From the NCBI GenBank assembly GCA_029167225.1, contig JARFNK010000013.1, positions 1-64,000 on the forward strand: a DNA stretch of 64,000 nucleotides, in the 5' to 3' direction. This DNA comes from Sphingobium arseniciresistens (GTDB lineage Bacteria; Pseudomonadota; Alphaproteobacteria; Sphingomonadales; Sphingomonadaceae). The notes below the pieces were generated by a model. The model was not told where the DNA came from, did no database searches, and was given only the letters and a program-made list of their open reading frames with translations. The translations under genes and the position numbers were made by a program. Of the stretch, positions 28,501 through 37,726 are shown piece after piece (within the stretch, counting starts at the first letter, position 1; every line of letters starts with the position of its first letter).

Positions 28501-29168
28501 TCCGCCGTGGTCGCCGCTTCGCCCAGCATGTCATAGCTGTAGGTGAAGCCGCGTGCTTCCAGCGGGCGGGATCGCTTGAGCGCCTCCGATATGGTCTCGC
28601 CGGTGACGAACTGCTCGCCCATCATCCGCATCGCCATATCGACGCCGCGCCGGATCACCGGCTCGCCGCACCGGGCAATCAGGCGGGTAAGCGCGGCGCC
28701 AAGCCCCTTGTCGTTGACACTGGCGGACAGCTTGCCGGTGACGACAAGGCCCCAGGTCGCGGCATTGACGAACAGCGAGCGCCCACCGCCCAGATGCGCG
28801 CGCCAGTCCCCCTCCGCGATCTTGTCGCGGATCAACGCATCGCGGGTGGCATCGTCGGGAATGCGGAGCAACGCTTCGGCAAGGCACATCAGCGCCACGC
28901 CCTCCTGGCTGGAAAGCGCATATTCCTGCACCAGCCCTTCGACGCCGGTGCCCTTGTGCTTGGCGCGCAGGGCGGTGATCAGCGCCGTGGCCGTGTCTGC
29001 TGCGGCGGCGTGCAGGGCGTGGGGCAGGGTGGCGGCGTCCAGCAGGGCGCGGACGCATTCGGGTTCCGACCGGCGATAGGCGGCCGTGATCGCCTGGCGG
29101 CGCGACGTTGGCGCGCTGATCGGCGGTGCGAAGGCGGCAAAGGGAGCGGGCAGGTCAAGGTCAGCCAT
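25524..29168 (-). CDS. putA: Bifunctional proline dehydrogenase / P5C dehydrogenase PutA
   Basis: About 1,214 residues. The PRODH barrel (FAD) spans roughly residues 180-470 with segments such as [35 protein letters not shown] and the Y/R-rich [15 protein letters not shown]. The aldehyde dehydrogenase part follows with [32 protein letters not shown] and the catalytic cysteine in [10 protein letters not shown] (about residue 829). A C-terminal domain completes a long PutA. Proline is oxidised to glutamate with channelled intermediate. The N-terminal ribbon-helix-helix of E. coli PutA is absent, so regulation is left to the divergent AsnC-type gene. A start at 29183 is also possible. Confidence 0.95.
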   Translation of the reverse strand: MADLDLPAPFAAFAPPISAPTSRRQAITAAYRRSEPECVRALLDAATLPHALHAAAADTATALITALRAKHKGTGVEGLVQEYALSSQEGVALMCLAEALLRIPDDATRDALIRDKIAEGDWRAHLGGGRSLFVNAATWGLVVTGKLSASVNDKGLGAALTRLIARCGEPVIRRGVDMAMRMMGEQFVTGETISEALKRSRPLEARGFTYSYDMLGEAATTAEDAQRYYADYEAAIHAIGAASAGRGIYAGPGISIKLSALHPRYSRAQGGRVMQELLPRVKTLSLLAKRYDIGLNIDAEEADRLELSLDLLEALALDPALAGWNGLGFVVQAYGKRCPFVIDWIIDLARRAGRRIMVRLVKGAYWDAEIKRAQVDGLPDFPVFTRKAHTDISYVACARKLLGATDAVFPQFATHNAQTLATIYQMAGPDFAIGRYEFQCLHGMGEPLYEEVVGKDKLDRPCRIYAPVGTHETLLAYLVRRLLENGANSSFVNRIADPNVPVADLVADPVDAVRAMAVPGEKHAQIALPADILGKRRNSAGLDLSDEHVLAMLAERLPASARHAWEAAPPTGPAASARTVLNPADHRDIVGMVTDATEADVRAAVLRAAHAAPSWAATSATERAACLDRAADALQASMPDLLGLIMREAGKSLPNAIAEVREAIDFLRYYAEQARGTLDGAHPPLGVVICISPWNFPLAIFTGQVAAALAAGNAVLAKPAEETPLIAAQAVHILHAAGVPEDVLTLLPGDGTVGAALVAEPHCVAVMFTGSTQVARLIQGQLARRLSPEGQPIPLIAETGGQNAMIVDSSALAEQVVGDVIASAFDSAGQRCSALRILCLQDDVADRILSMLKGALRELSIGRTDRLSTDIGPVITAEARDMIEAHIARMRALGRPVEQIALSGETAHGTFVPPTIIELDTLSDLRQEVFGPVLHVIRYARADLDRLIDAINATGYGLTFGLHTRLDETIAHVTARIKAGNLYINRNVIGAVVGVQPFGGRCLSGTGPKAGGPLYIRRLVKDEPQDIPLPVASPDPALADFAAWLDARGDVDHARSARAMGSQSLLGLHSELAGPVGERNLYALHPRGRILLMPQTIGGLFDQVAAVLSTGNHATLRAATVLQAMVADMPRSVVTRISGAKDNFAGALIEGDDAHLRAAMAEIASMPGPILLTQAARRDAPSDQAYRTQWLLEEVSTSINTTAAGGNASLMTIA

Positions 29169-29284
29169 TATAGCGCGTTCCATGGGCGTTGAGCCGAAAA
29201 GGCAGTGCCCATTTTAATCGAAATGATCGGAAAAAACCGTCCAAAGATCGCTATGAAACAGCCCATATGCACTTTTGATAAGCT

Positions 29285-29773
29285 ATGTTACAAATCACTA
29301 TGTCCAGAATATCTCCAGAAAATAGTGAAATTGATGCGATCGATCGGCGGATCATCGTCGCGCTGGTCGAAGACGGACGCATGACGATCACCGATCTCGC
29401 CGCGCAGGTCGGCCTTTCCAAGACGCCGTGCCAGATCAGGCTGAGACGATTGATGGAGCAGGGCTATATCCGGGGCTTTCGCGCGGTGGTGGACCCGGCA
29501 CGGCTGGGGCTCGACCATATCGCCTTTGCCGAGGTGAAGCTCTCCGACACGCGGGAGCAGGCGTTGGAGGATTTTCGCCGCGCGGTGCTGAGGATCAGGG
29601 AGGTGGAGGAATGCCACATGATCGCCAGCAGCTTCGATTATCTCCTGAAGGTCCGTACCTCAGACATCCGCAAATATCGCGAGGTGCTGGGCGAAAAAAT
29701 CTCCAGCCTGCCGCATGTCGCCAGCACATCGACCTTCGTCGCCATGGAGACGATCAAGGATGCGTCGATATGA
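29285..29773 (+). CDS. Lrp/AsnC-family regulator, probably PutR
   Basis: A 162-residue protein with an N-terminal helix-turn-helix (DAIDRRIIVALVEDGRMTIT, then LAAQVGLSKTPCQIRLRRL) and a C-terminal RAM ligand domain. It is divergent from putA with about 100 bp between starts. This is the standard position of PutR, which binds proline and activates putA in other alphaproteobacteria. A second start at 29300 (MSRISPEN) may be the real one. Confidence 0.85.
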   Translation: MLQITMSRISPENSEIDAIDRRIIVALVEDGRMTITDLAAQVGLSKTPCQIRLRRLMEQGYIRGFRAVVDPARLGLDHIAFAEVKLSDTREQALEDFRRAVLRIREVEECHMIASSFDYLLKVRTSDIRKYREVLGEKISSLPHVASTSTFVAMETIKDASI

Positions 29774-29923
29774 AGCCCTGGCGACAGCGAGAAAGAGATC
29801 AGGCTCGATAACATGACATGAGCAGATGTTGCGTTGCGGCAACAATGCCGCGCAATTCTGAACTCTTTACCTCCACATCTAAGGAATGCCCGTTGCCAGT
29901 GGAGACACATAAGCGCAACAAAC

Positions 29924-29940
29924 TGTCTCATATTGAGACA
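29924..29940. promoter_or_regulatory. 17-bp palindrome before the TonB-dependent receptor
   Basis: TGTCTCA-TAT-TGAGACA is a perfect inverted repeat ending 12 bp before the receptor start codon. It could be an operator or an RNA hairpin that limits access to the AAAGGGG ribosome site directly after it. Confidence 0.4.
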
Positions 29941-29952
29941 AAAGGGGTTCCC

Positions 29953-32837
29953 ATGGCCATCAAGACCTTGCTCCGTTGCAGCAGCGTGCTGTCCGCGCTC
30001 GCTCTCGCATCCGTCGCCGCCCATGCTCAGGACGCAGCAACCACCCCGCAGGCCGGTGCCGAGGAAGGCGAAGCCATCATCGTCACCGGATCGCGCATTC
30101 GCCAGGATCCGCTGAACCAGAGTTCGCCGGTGGTGACGGTCGATCAGAGCGCGCTGCAGCGCACCGGCCTCTCCTCCGTCGCGGACGTGCTGCAGCGGTT
30201 GCCCAGTGCCAGCGGCGGCCTGAACAGCAAGGTCAACAACAGCGGCAATATCGGCAATCCGCCAGATGGCGGCGGCGTGGGTGCCGGTTCGGCCGAAATC
30301 GACCTGCGTTATCTGAGCGCCAAGCGCACCCTCGTTCTGGTGGATGGCGTGCGCTATGTGAACGGCACGTCGGGCAGCGGCATTCCCTCGACCGTGGACA
30401 TCAACACGATCCCGGCAAACATGATCGAGCGGATCGAAGTCCTGCAGTCCGGCCAGTCGCCACTCTATGGTTCGGATGCGCTTGCGGGCGTCGTCAACAT
30501 CATCACCAAGGCGACGCAGAAGGGGCTGCAGGCGTCGGCGCAGTTCGGCACCTTCCGGGCGGGCGACGGCCACACCCAGGATTATAATGTCAGCTACGGC
30601 ATCAGCGCGCCGACGACCAACATCGTCATCGGCGGCAGCTATGTGAAGCAGGAAGCAGTGAGCACCCGCGACCGCGCAATCTCGCAGTTCCCCAATCCGG
30701 GCCAGACCAGCTGTACCGATGCGGTCGGCGGGTGCAGCAGCGCGACGCTCAACGGCTTCATTGATCTTGGTTCAGGTCCGGTACTGACGGTCAAGTCGCC
30801 GGTGCTTACCGGCCGTCCGCGCTATGATCCGCTCAATCCCACCGGCCCCAACAGCGATTTCAAGGCGCTGACGACCGCTGATCGTTCAACTTCTCGCCCT
30901 ACAACTATTTCCTGACGCCGTCCGAGCGCTATGGCGCGTTCATCAGCGCCAAGCAGGAACTGAACGACAGCGTCAACCTGCGCGTAAAGGCGGTCTATAA
31001 CCGCCGCAATTCACAGAACCAGGCGGCGTTCCTGCCGCTATTCATCGGTCCCGACGCCGGCAATGGCAACTTGCTCGATACCATCTCGATCGACGCGACC
31101 AACCCATATAACCCCTTTGGCTACACGCTGTCGGCTGGTGGCACAGGCAACCCGCCCGCCAATTATTCCAGCGTGCGCCGTCGTTTGATCGAAGCGGGCC
31201 AGCGTACCTACACCCAGCATGTTGACACCATGTCGTTCACGGCCGGGCTGGACGGCTCGTTCGAAATCGGCAGCCACAAATGGTATTGGGATGCGACCGC
31301 CGTTCTGGGCTGGAACGACGCGCATCAGAAGTTCACCGGCAACATCAATGCAGCCAGACTGGCCCAGGCGCTGGGGCCGGTGGCCAACTGCACCGGCGAC
31401 TGCGTGCCCTTCAACATCTTCGGCGGGGCGGGCTCCGTCACACCGGCGATGCTGGCCTTTGTCGGCTTTGACGAGAAGGACAAGAGCTCCCAGCAGCTGC
31501 AGGACTATACCGCGAACCTCAGCGGCGACCTGTTCGATCTGCCCGCCGGCCCGGTCGGCGTCGCCATCGGTTATGAGCATCGCTACCAGCGCGGCACGTT
31601 CGATCCCGATCCGATCATCGTCGCGGGTCTGGGCGCCGATATTCCGGCGCAGCCGGCGCGCGGCAAATATAATGCGGACGAAGTCTATGCCGAAGTCCGC
31701 GTGCCGCTGCTCAAGGACACGATGTTCTTCCACTCGCTCGATCTTGACGGCGCGGTGCGCCATTCCAACTATTCGACGGCAGGCAGCAACACGTCCTTCA
31801 CTGGCAGCGTCCTCTGGAAGCCCTTCGCCGACCTGCTGCTGCGCGGTTCCTATGCTGAGGGCTTCCGCGCCCCCAGCATCGGTGAACTCTTCGGAGCGGC
31901 TTCGCGCAGCGACGCACCGATCAACGATCCCTGCACCAGCGCTGCGGGTGGTCAGTTCCAGGGCAATGCGACGGTAAGGGCCAATTGTATCGCGAACGGT
32001 GTTCCGGCGAGCGGCAGCTATGCGGAACCGACCGGCGGCCAAATCGGCGTCCTGACGGGCGGCAATGAGAATCTCAGGCCGGAAACGTCGAAGACATGGC
32101 TGTTCGGCGGCGTCTACAGCCCGCGTTGGGCGCGGGACAGCGGCTTTGCCAGCCAGTTCAGCCTCGAGGCCAATTTCTACGACATCGTCGTGAGCAACGC
32201 GATTTCCAACATCGCGCCGCAGACGACACTGTCCCGCTGCGCCCTGAGCGGCGATGCCCTGTCCTGCTCTTCGGTCATCCGCGTCGCAAGCGGCAATATT
32301 TCGCGCATCAACGGCGTGCTGCAGAATATCGGCAGCATCAAGACGCGCGGCATCGACATGGCGATCAACTATCGCACGCCGGAAACCTCCGTCGGCATGT
32401 TCGGCCTGTCGGTAAACGGCAACTTCCTGCTGAAATATACCGAGACCTTCCCGAGCGCGACGGGCTTCGATACGACCAGCTACAAGGGCACGACGCGCGG
32501 CTTCCCCGACCAGTCCTACCCCAAGTTCAAGGGCAATGCGGTGGTCGACTGGTCGCTGGGCGACATCACCGCGTCCTTTACCGGCCGCTACATCCGGGGG
32601 GTGAGTGAAACGGGTGACTTCGACGGGTTCAAGCTGGGCAACCGCTTCTATGGCGACGTGCAGCTGATCCTCAATCCGGCATGGCTGGATCACAAGACGA
32701 CCCTGACCGTGGGCGTGAACAACGTCTTCAACCAGGATCCGCCGGCCTGCTTCTCCTGCACCGGCCCGAACTTCGACCCGACCACCTATGACGTGCCCGG
32801 CCAGTTCGGTTACGTCCGCCTGTCCTACAAGATGTAA
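29953..32837 (+). pseudogene. TonB-dependent receptor with a one-base frameshift
   Basis: The first frame has a signal peptide (MAIKTLLRCSSVLSALALAS), a TonB-box-like EAIIVTGSRI and the plug domain ([47 protein letters not shown]). Near 30885 the frame fails: GATCGTTCAAC lacks one T relative to a reading GATCGTTTCAAC that continues as FNFSPYNYFLTPSERYG. The barrel then runs in the next frame to a terminal methionine preceded by VRLSYK at 32837. The full product would be about 961 residues of the NEL/oar-like large-receptor kind. Whether this is a true mutation or an assembly error in a TTT run cannot be told here. The ligand is unknown; closeness to putA suggests peptide or amino-acid-linked uptake, which is weak inference. 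Confidence 0.88.
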
Positions 32838-32870
32838 GGACGCTGACAGGCAGGCATCGCCTTTCCAGAG

Positions 32871-32899
32871 ACGCCGCGGCCCAGTGTCGCGGCGTTTTT
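32871..32899 (+). terminator. Intrinsic terminator after the TonB-dependent receptor
   Basis: ACGCCGCG and CGCGGCGT form a perfect 8-bp stem with a 9-base loop, followed directly by TTTTT. It lies 34 bp past the receptor stop. Confidence 0.85.
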
Positions 32900-32976
32900 C
32901 TGTTCTGGAAGGACGCGCTTTGCTTCGCCGGCCGCTGGCCGACGACAGGGCGTATTCGTGGCGCTCGGCTGCTGCC

Positions 32977-33831
32977 CTAATGCATGACCTCTTCTAGGTG
33001 CCGCAGCTTGTCGGGATTGCGCATCACATAGATCGCCTTGACCAGCCCATCCTCGATCAGCAGTGCGGTCGTCTGCAACTGTCCGTCCGGCTCGCGCGTG
33101 ACGAACCCCGGCAGGCCGTTCACGAAGGCATAGCGTAGCAGCGCCGAAGGGCCGTGGCCCAGCCGCGCGATGGCGGCATGGGCGCGCACGACATCATGGG
33201 CGCCGTCCAAGATTCTTCCTGCAGCCGGCCGCTTGCCGCCGCCATCGGCATGGAAGCGCACGTCCTGCGCCAGCAACGCGCCCAGATTTGCAATCCCGTC
33301 GCCGCGCGAGGCCTGGAAGAAAGCGGCGGCGATCTCCAGCCCATGCTCCCGGTCGACGGTGTAGCGCGTCCGCTCCGCCCGGACATTGGTGCGCGCCCGA
33401 TTGGCGAGCTGGCGGCAGGCCGCCGCGTCGCGGCCGATGGAGGCGGCGACCTCCTCGAAACTCTCCCCGAACACGTCGTGCAGGAGGAACGCCGCCCGCT
33501 CCAGCGGGGACAAGCGTTCCAGCGCCAGCATCAGGGGCAGGGTGACGTCCTCCACCGGCTCCGCCTCGACGATCGGCTCAGGCAGCCAGGGGCCGGTATA
33601 GGTCTCCCGCCGCACCCGCGCGGATTTGAGCTGGTCGAGGCAGAGGCGCGTGACCACTCTCCTGAGAAAGGCAGCGGCGACCCGCACCGCCGCCCTGTCC
33701 GTCTCCGCCCAGCGAATATACGCTTCCTGCACCACATCCTCGGCATCCGCGAGCGAGCCAAGCATGCGGTAGGCGACACGCAGCAGTGCGGGACGATGCG
33801 CGTCGAATGTGGCGGCGACGTCGTCCATCAT
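32977..33831 (-). CDS. ECF41-type RNA polymerase sigma factor
   Basis: A 284-residue ECF sigma factor with sigma2 (RVAYRMLGSLADAEDVVQEAYIRW) and sigma4 (LSPLERAAFLLHDVFGESFEEVAASIGR, then AACRQLANRARTNV) domains. A C-terminal SnoaL-like extension carries the DGGGK (in HADGGGKRPAAG) and NPDKL signatures. These mark group ECF41, whose C-terminal domain regulates activity in place of an anti-sigma factor. The ATG overlaps the stop of the carboxymuconolactone decarboxylase gene as ATGA, the diagnostic partner of this group. Confidence 0.92.
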   Translation of the reverse strand: MMDDVAATFDAHRPALLRVAYRMLGSLADAEDVVQEAYIRWAETDRAAVRVAAAFLRRVVTRLCLDQLKSARVRRETYTGPWLPEPIVEAEPVEDVTLPLMLALERLSPLERAAFLLHDVFGESFEEVAASIGRDAAACRQLANRARTNVRAERTRYTVDREHGLEIAAAFFQASRGDGIANLGALLAQDVRFHADGGGKRPAAGRILDGAHDVVRAHAAIARLGHGPSALLRYAFVNGLPGFVTREPDGQLQTTALLIEDGLVKAIYVMRNPDKLRHLEEVMH

Positions 33832-34280
33832 TTCCAGCCCAGCTCTGGTGCATAGAGGTTGAAGCCGACCGCAAGGCGGTTCCAGCCATTGATGACATTG
33901 ATCATCATCGTCAGCTTCAGCTGCTCCTCCTTGCTGAACTGCCCGTCCAGCGCCGCGTAGACCGCATCGGGTGCGCGCCGGGTCGCGATTTCGGTCATAT
34001 GCTCTGTCCAAGCCAGCGCCGCGCGCTCGCGGTCTGTATAGCATGGCGCTTCCTGCCATGCCGCCAGCAAATGGATGCGCTGCTCTGTCTCGCCGGCGGC
34101 GCGGGCTTCGGCCGTGTGCATGTTCAGGCAGTTGGCGCAGCCGTTGATCTGCGACGCGCGGATCTTGACCAGTTCGAGCAGCGGCTTTTCCAGTCCGGTT
34201 TCGCCGACCAGCAAGGAGAAGCTGTACCAGGCTTTGAAGATGTCGGGCGAAACGGTGTAGATGTCGGCGCGGGGTGTCAT
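33828..34280 (-). CDS. Carboxymuconolactone decarboxylase-family (AhpD-like) protein
   Basis: A 150-residue protein of the CMD/AhpD fold with the redox pair and base in NGCANCLNMHTAEARAAG. Proteins of this kind linked to ECF41 are presumed to be peroxidase-like or redox enzymes; no substrate is known. It is the only non-regulatory gene in the unit and the likely main target of the sigma factor, with an ECF41-type promoter 36 bp upstream. Confidence 0.9.
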   Translation of the reverse strand: MTPRADIYTVSPDIFKAWYSFSLLVGETGLEKPLLELVKIRASQINGCANCLNMHTAEARAAGETEQRIHLLAAWQEAPCYTDRERAALAWTEHMTEIATRRAPDAVYAALDGQFSKEEQLKLTMMINVINGWNRLAVGFNLYAPELGWK

Positions 34281-34315
34281 GCTGATCTTCCTTTCATGCT
34301 GTGTGATGCAGGCAT

Positions 34316-34342
34316 GACGAGGCAGCGCGCGCGGCTGTGACA
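34316..34342 (-). promoter_or_regulatory. ECF41-type promoter
   Basis: On the minus strand the sequence reads TGTCACA, then 16 bases, then CGTC. This equals the -35/-10 pattern reported for ECF41 sigma factors. It is correctly oriented 36 bp before the carboxymuconolactone decarboxylase start, so the sigma factor probably controls its own operon. Confidence 0.85.
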
Positions 34343-34569
34343 TTGAACGCGAATTTTTTTGACGCGCCGCCGTCGCCTTTCGCTCGTGGGACAGTGGCAA
34401 GGGGGAGGCGAGCGCCGACATGCCCCCAAGAAACCACGGCATATCGTGCCATGACCCGGTCACAACGGCTTGACCTGCCCGCAACTTTTTACGATTGGCG
34501 GTGTGGCCCGTTGCCATGGCAAAGCGCCTGTCGCGCTTCCGGGATCCATTCTGACTTGGAAACTCCATA

Positions 34570-35688
34570 GTGAGCCCTGGGCTTCTGACATCGACCAGAC
34601 TGGCATTCATCGTGCCCGGCTATGCGATATCGTCCTGGGCGCCGCTCATTCCCCATGTCCAGAAGAATATCGGCCTCAGCCCCGGCCAGCTTGGCCTGAC
34701 GCTGCTGGCACTGGGCGCCGGGTCCATGTCGACCATGCCGCTTGCCGGCGGGTTGGTGGCCAAGGTCGGCTGCCGCCGGTTGTTCGCGGGCGCGGGCTAT
34801 GCGATCGCGTTCATTCTTCCGATGCTGGCCTTGGCGGGTTCAGCGTCCGCGCTTTCCTTTACGCTGTTTGCTCTCGGGGTCGCGCTGGGGCTCATCAGCT
34901 GCGCGCGCAACCTTCACGGCATCTATACGGAGCGCGCGCTGAACCGGCGCCTGATGTCGGGTTTTCACGGTTTCTACAGTGTCGGCTGCATCCTTGGCGC
35001 CGGCACGATGAGCGTGCTGATGGGCTTGGGCATCGCGCCTTCTATCGCAATCCTTGCCGTTTCGCTGTTGATCCTGATCGGAGTCGCCGTTTCCGCGCCG
35101 CAAATTACGGATGAGCGCAGCGCGTCGGGGCCTGCCTATGCCCGGCCGCATGGCGTGGTGCTGATGATCGGCATCCTGTGCTTCATCATTTTCATGGCCG
35201 AGGGTTCGGTACTGGACTGGAGCGCGATCCTGCTCTCCGCGCATTTCCATCTCGACGCGGCGCGAGCGGGCCTGGGCTATGTGGCGTTCGCGGTAACGAT
35301 GACCGGAGGACGATTGATCGGGGATCGACTGGTCCGGCGATTTGGAGATCGGCTGATGCTGACTTTCGGCCCACTGCTCGCCGCTTGCGGTTTCGCCATC
35401 GCCATCCTGCCCGTGCATTGGACGCTGGCGGTGGGCGGGTTCGCGCTGGTCGGCGCCGGATTGGCGAATGTCGTGCCGCTGCTCTACAGCGCCGTCGGCC
35501 GCCAGACGATCATGCCGCAAAATCTGGCACTCACCGCCGCCGGGTCGATCGGCTTCGCGGGCGTGCTCTCCGGGCCGGCCGCCATCGGATTCATCGCGCA
35601 ATGGACGAACATATCCACGTCCTTCCTCATCCTCGCGGCGTTGACGGCCCTCGTTGCACGCTATGCGCCGAGGACCGCGCCCCGCTAG
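34570..35688 (+). CDS. Major facilitator superfamily transporter
   Basis: A 372-residue membrane protein with about twelve helices and MFS loops (GGLVAKVGCRRLF between helices 2 and 3; GRLIGDRLVRRFGDRLM between 8 and 9). It resembles the fucose permease/YbjJ branch of sugar and drug transporters. The start is GTG at 34570 after a weak ribosome site. The substrate is unknown. It is divergent from the ECF41 unit and convergent with glmS. Confidence 0.8.
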   Translation: MSPGLLTSTRLAFIVPGYAISSWAPLIPHVQKNIGLSPGQLGLTLLALGAGSMSTMPLAGGLVAKVGCRRLFAGAGYAIAFILPMLALAGSASALSFTLFALGVALGLISCARNLHGIYTERALNRRLMSGFHGFYSVGCILGAGTMSVLMGLGIAPSIAILAVSLLILIGVAVSAPQITDERSASGPAYARPHGVVLMIGILCFIIFMAEGSVLDWSAILLSAHFHLDAARAGLGYVAFAVTMTGGRLIGDRLVRRFGDRLMLTFGPLLAACGFAIAILPVHWTLAVGGFALVGAGLANVVPLLYSAVGRQTIMPQNLALTAAGSIGFAGVLSGPAAIGFIAQWTNISTSFLILAALTALVARYAPRTAPR

Positions 35689-35725
35689 GGTCGTTCCGAT
35701 CCTCATTGAACCGGAACAGCCCTAG
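35685..35725. terminator. Long imperfect hairpin after the MFS gene
   Basis: CTAGGGTCGTTCCG pairs with CGGAACAGCCCTAG across a 13-base loop with one wobble and one mismatch. It overlaps the MFS stop and lies between convergent genes. Confidence 0.5.
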
Positions 35726-35740
35726 GAAAGTCCTTTTATT

Positions 35741-35784
35741 GTGATTTCCGAGTCGGCAGGTGATTCCACCTGTCTTGAAATCAC
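35741..35784. repeat. Nested palindrome before the glmS 3' end
   Basis: An outer 8-bp stem GTGATTTC/GAAATCAC encloses an inner stem CAGGTG-ATTC-CACCTG. The outer and inner stems are both perfect. It may be a bidirectional terminator or a dispersed intergenic repeat; a genome-wide copy count would tell. Confidence 0.5.
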
Positions 35785-35799
35785 TCTAGGCGGTGATGA

Positions 35800-37623
35800 T
35801 CACTCCACCGTTACGCTCTTCGCGAGGTTCCTTGGCTGGTCGACGTCTGTGCCCTTGGCCACGGCCACATGATAGGCGAGCAGCTGCACCGGCACCGCGT
35901 AGATCATCGGTGCGATCAGCGGGTGAACCTTGGGCATGGTGATCGTCGCCATGCAGCCTTCGCCGGCCGCCTGCACGCCGTCATAGTCGGAGATCAGCAC
36001 CACCTTGCCGCCGCGCGCCTGCACTTCCTGCATGTTGCTCACGGTCTTTTCGAACAGCGGCCCGGAGGGCGCGAGCACGATCACCGGCACCTTGTCGTCG
36101 ATCAGCGCGATCGGGCCATGCTTCATCTCGCCGGCGGCATAGCCTTCGGCGTGGATATAGCTGATTTCCTTGAGCTTGAGCGCACCTTCCAGCGCCAGCG
36201 GATAGTCCGGGCCGCGACCGAGATACAGCACGTCGCGAGCGGGGGCGATCAGATGCGCCATCGCCTCGATCGACTCGTCATAGGCGAGCGCGGCATTGAG
36301 CGCGGCGGGCGCTTCGGCCAGATGCCGCACCAGTTCCTTCTCCGCCTTTGCGTCCAGCCGGCCCTTGGCACGGGCGAGGTTCGCCGCCAGCGCCGCGAGC
36401 ACGGCAAGCTGGCAGGTGAAGGCCTTGGTCGAGGCGACGCCGATTTCCGGCCCGGCATGGGTGGGGAGCAGCAGGTCGGCTTCGCGCGCCATGGAACTGG
36501 TGGGCACGTTGACGACGACGGCGATCTTCTGGCCTTCGGCACGCGCATGGCGCAGCGCCGCCAGCGTATCGGCGGTCTCGCCCGACTGGCTGATGAAGAG
36601 GGCAAGGCCGCCATCCTCCATCACCGGCGATCGGTAACGGAACTCCGACGCGACATCGAGGTCGACGGGCACGCGCGCGAACTGCTCGAACCAGTATTTG
36701 GCGACCATGCCGGCATAGAAGCTGGTGCCGCACGCGACGATGGTCACGCGGCGGATGCTGCCGAGGTCGAAATCCGGGATCGGCAGCGACACCTGATCGT
36801 CCATGCGGCGGAGATAGGATTTCAGCGTCTGCGCCACGACCACCGGCTGCTCGTAGATTTCCTTGAGCATATAGTGGCGGTGATTGCCCTTGGAGACCAG
36901 CTCTCCGGTGATGCCCGAAATGGTGATCGGCCGCTCGACCGGGTTGTTGTCCTTGTCGAAAATCTCTGCGCCATCCTTGGTGATGACGACCCAGTCGCCT
37001 TCCTCCAGATAGCTGATCCGCTGCGTCAGTGGCGCGAGCGCCAGCGCGTCCGAACCAAGGAAGGTCTCGCCCTCGCCATAGCCCACGACCAGCGGCGAGC
37101 CCAGGCGCGCGCCGATCAGCAGGTCGGGATGGGCGCGGAACAGGATGGCAAGCGCGAAGGCGCCGTGCAGGCGCGGCAGCACCTTTGCCACCGCATCCTT
37201 CGGGGTCGCGCCTTGTTCCACCAGTTCGCTCACCAGATGGGCGACGACTTCGGTGTCGGTTTCGCTGTCGAAGGTCCGGCCGCGGCCGATCAGTTCCTCG
37301 CGCAGCGCCTTGAAATTCTCGATGATGCCATTGTGGACCAGCGCCACTTCGCGCGTGGCATGGGGATGGGCGTTGCTGGTGGTCGGCGCGCCATGTGTCG
37401 CCCAGCGGGTATGGGCGATGCCGGTGGTGCCTGGCAGCGGCTCGTCGCGCAGCTCGCGCTCCAGGTTGAGCAGCTTGCCCTCGGCCCGGCGGCGCTCGAT
37501 CACCCCATCGAAGATGGTGGCGACGCCCGCGCTGTCATAGCCGCGATACTCGAGGCGCTTGAGACCGTCGACCAACCGGCCGGAGACCTCTTCCTTCCCC
37601 ACGATTCCAATGATTCCGCACAT
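35800..37623 (-). CDS. glmS: Glutamine-fructose-6-phosphate aminotransferase (isomerizing)
   Basis: A 607-residue enzyme that makes glucosamine-6-phosphate, the first step towards UDP-GlcNAc. The N-terminal glutaminase domain has Cys2 as nucleophile (MCGIIGIVG) and HTRWATHG; two SIS sugar-isomerase domains follow (ACGTSFYAGMVAKYWFEQ, FISQSGETADTLAAL, and ALEGALKLKEISYIHAEGY). The C-terminal tail DQPRNLAKSVTVE is standard. It lies in the same block as glmU, two genes on, the later enzyme of the route. Confidence 0.97.
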   Translation of the reverse strand: MCGIIGIVGKEEVSGRLVDGLKRLEYRGYDSAGVATIFDGVIERRRAEGKLLNLERELRDEPLPGTTGIAHTRWATHGAPTTSNAHPHATREVALVHNGIIENFKALREELIGRGRTFDSETDTEVVAHLVSELVEQGATPKDAVAKVLPRLHGAFALAILFRAHPDLLIGARLGSPLVVGYGEGETFLGSDALALAPLTQRISYLEEGDWVVITKDGAEIFDKDNNPVERPITISGITGELVSKGNHRHYMLKEIYEQPVVVAQTLKSYLRRMDDQVSLPIPDFDLGSIRRVTIVACGTSFYAGMVAKYWFEQFARVPVDLDVASEFRYRSPVMEDGGLALFISQSGETADTLAALRHARAEGQKIAVVVNVPTSSMAREADLLLPTHAGPEIGVASTKAFTCQLAVLAALAANLARAKGRLDAKAEKELVRHLAEAPAALNAALAYDESIEAMAHLIAPARDVLYLGRGPDYPLALEGALKLKEISYIHAEGYAAGEMKHGPIALIDDKVPVIVLAPSGPLFEKTVSNMQEVQARGGKVVLISDYDGVQAAGEGCMATITMPKVHPLIAPMIYAVPVQLLAYHVAVAKGTDVDQPRNLAKSVTVE

Positions 37624-37726
37624 GGATGCCTAATGCCCCGCAGCCGCTAGCCAGATGATGAACGGCCTATGACATGTTCGTAACCATTGCGACAGGGGGC
37701 ATGGTGGAGATGCCATGGCAATGCGC

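Noticed and set aside
27339-29192. 617-codon open frame on the plus strand
   Set aside because: It is antisense to putA, which carries clear PRODH motifs there.
35869-37650. 593-codon open frame on the plus strand
   Set aside because: It is antisense to glmS; no domain is seen.
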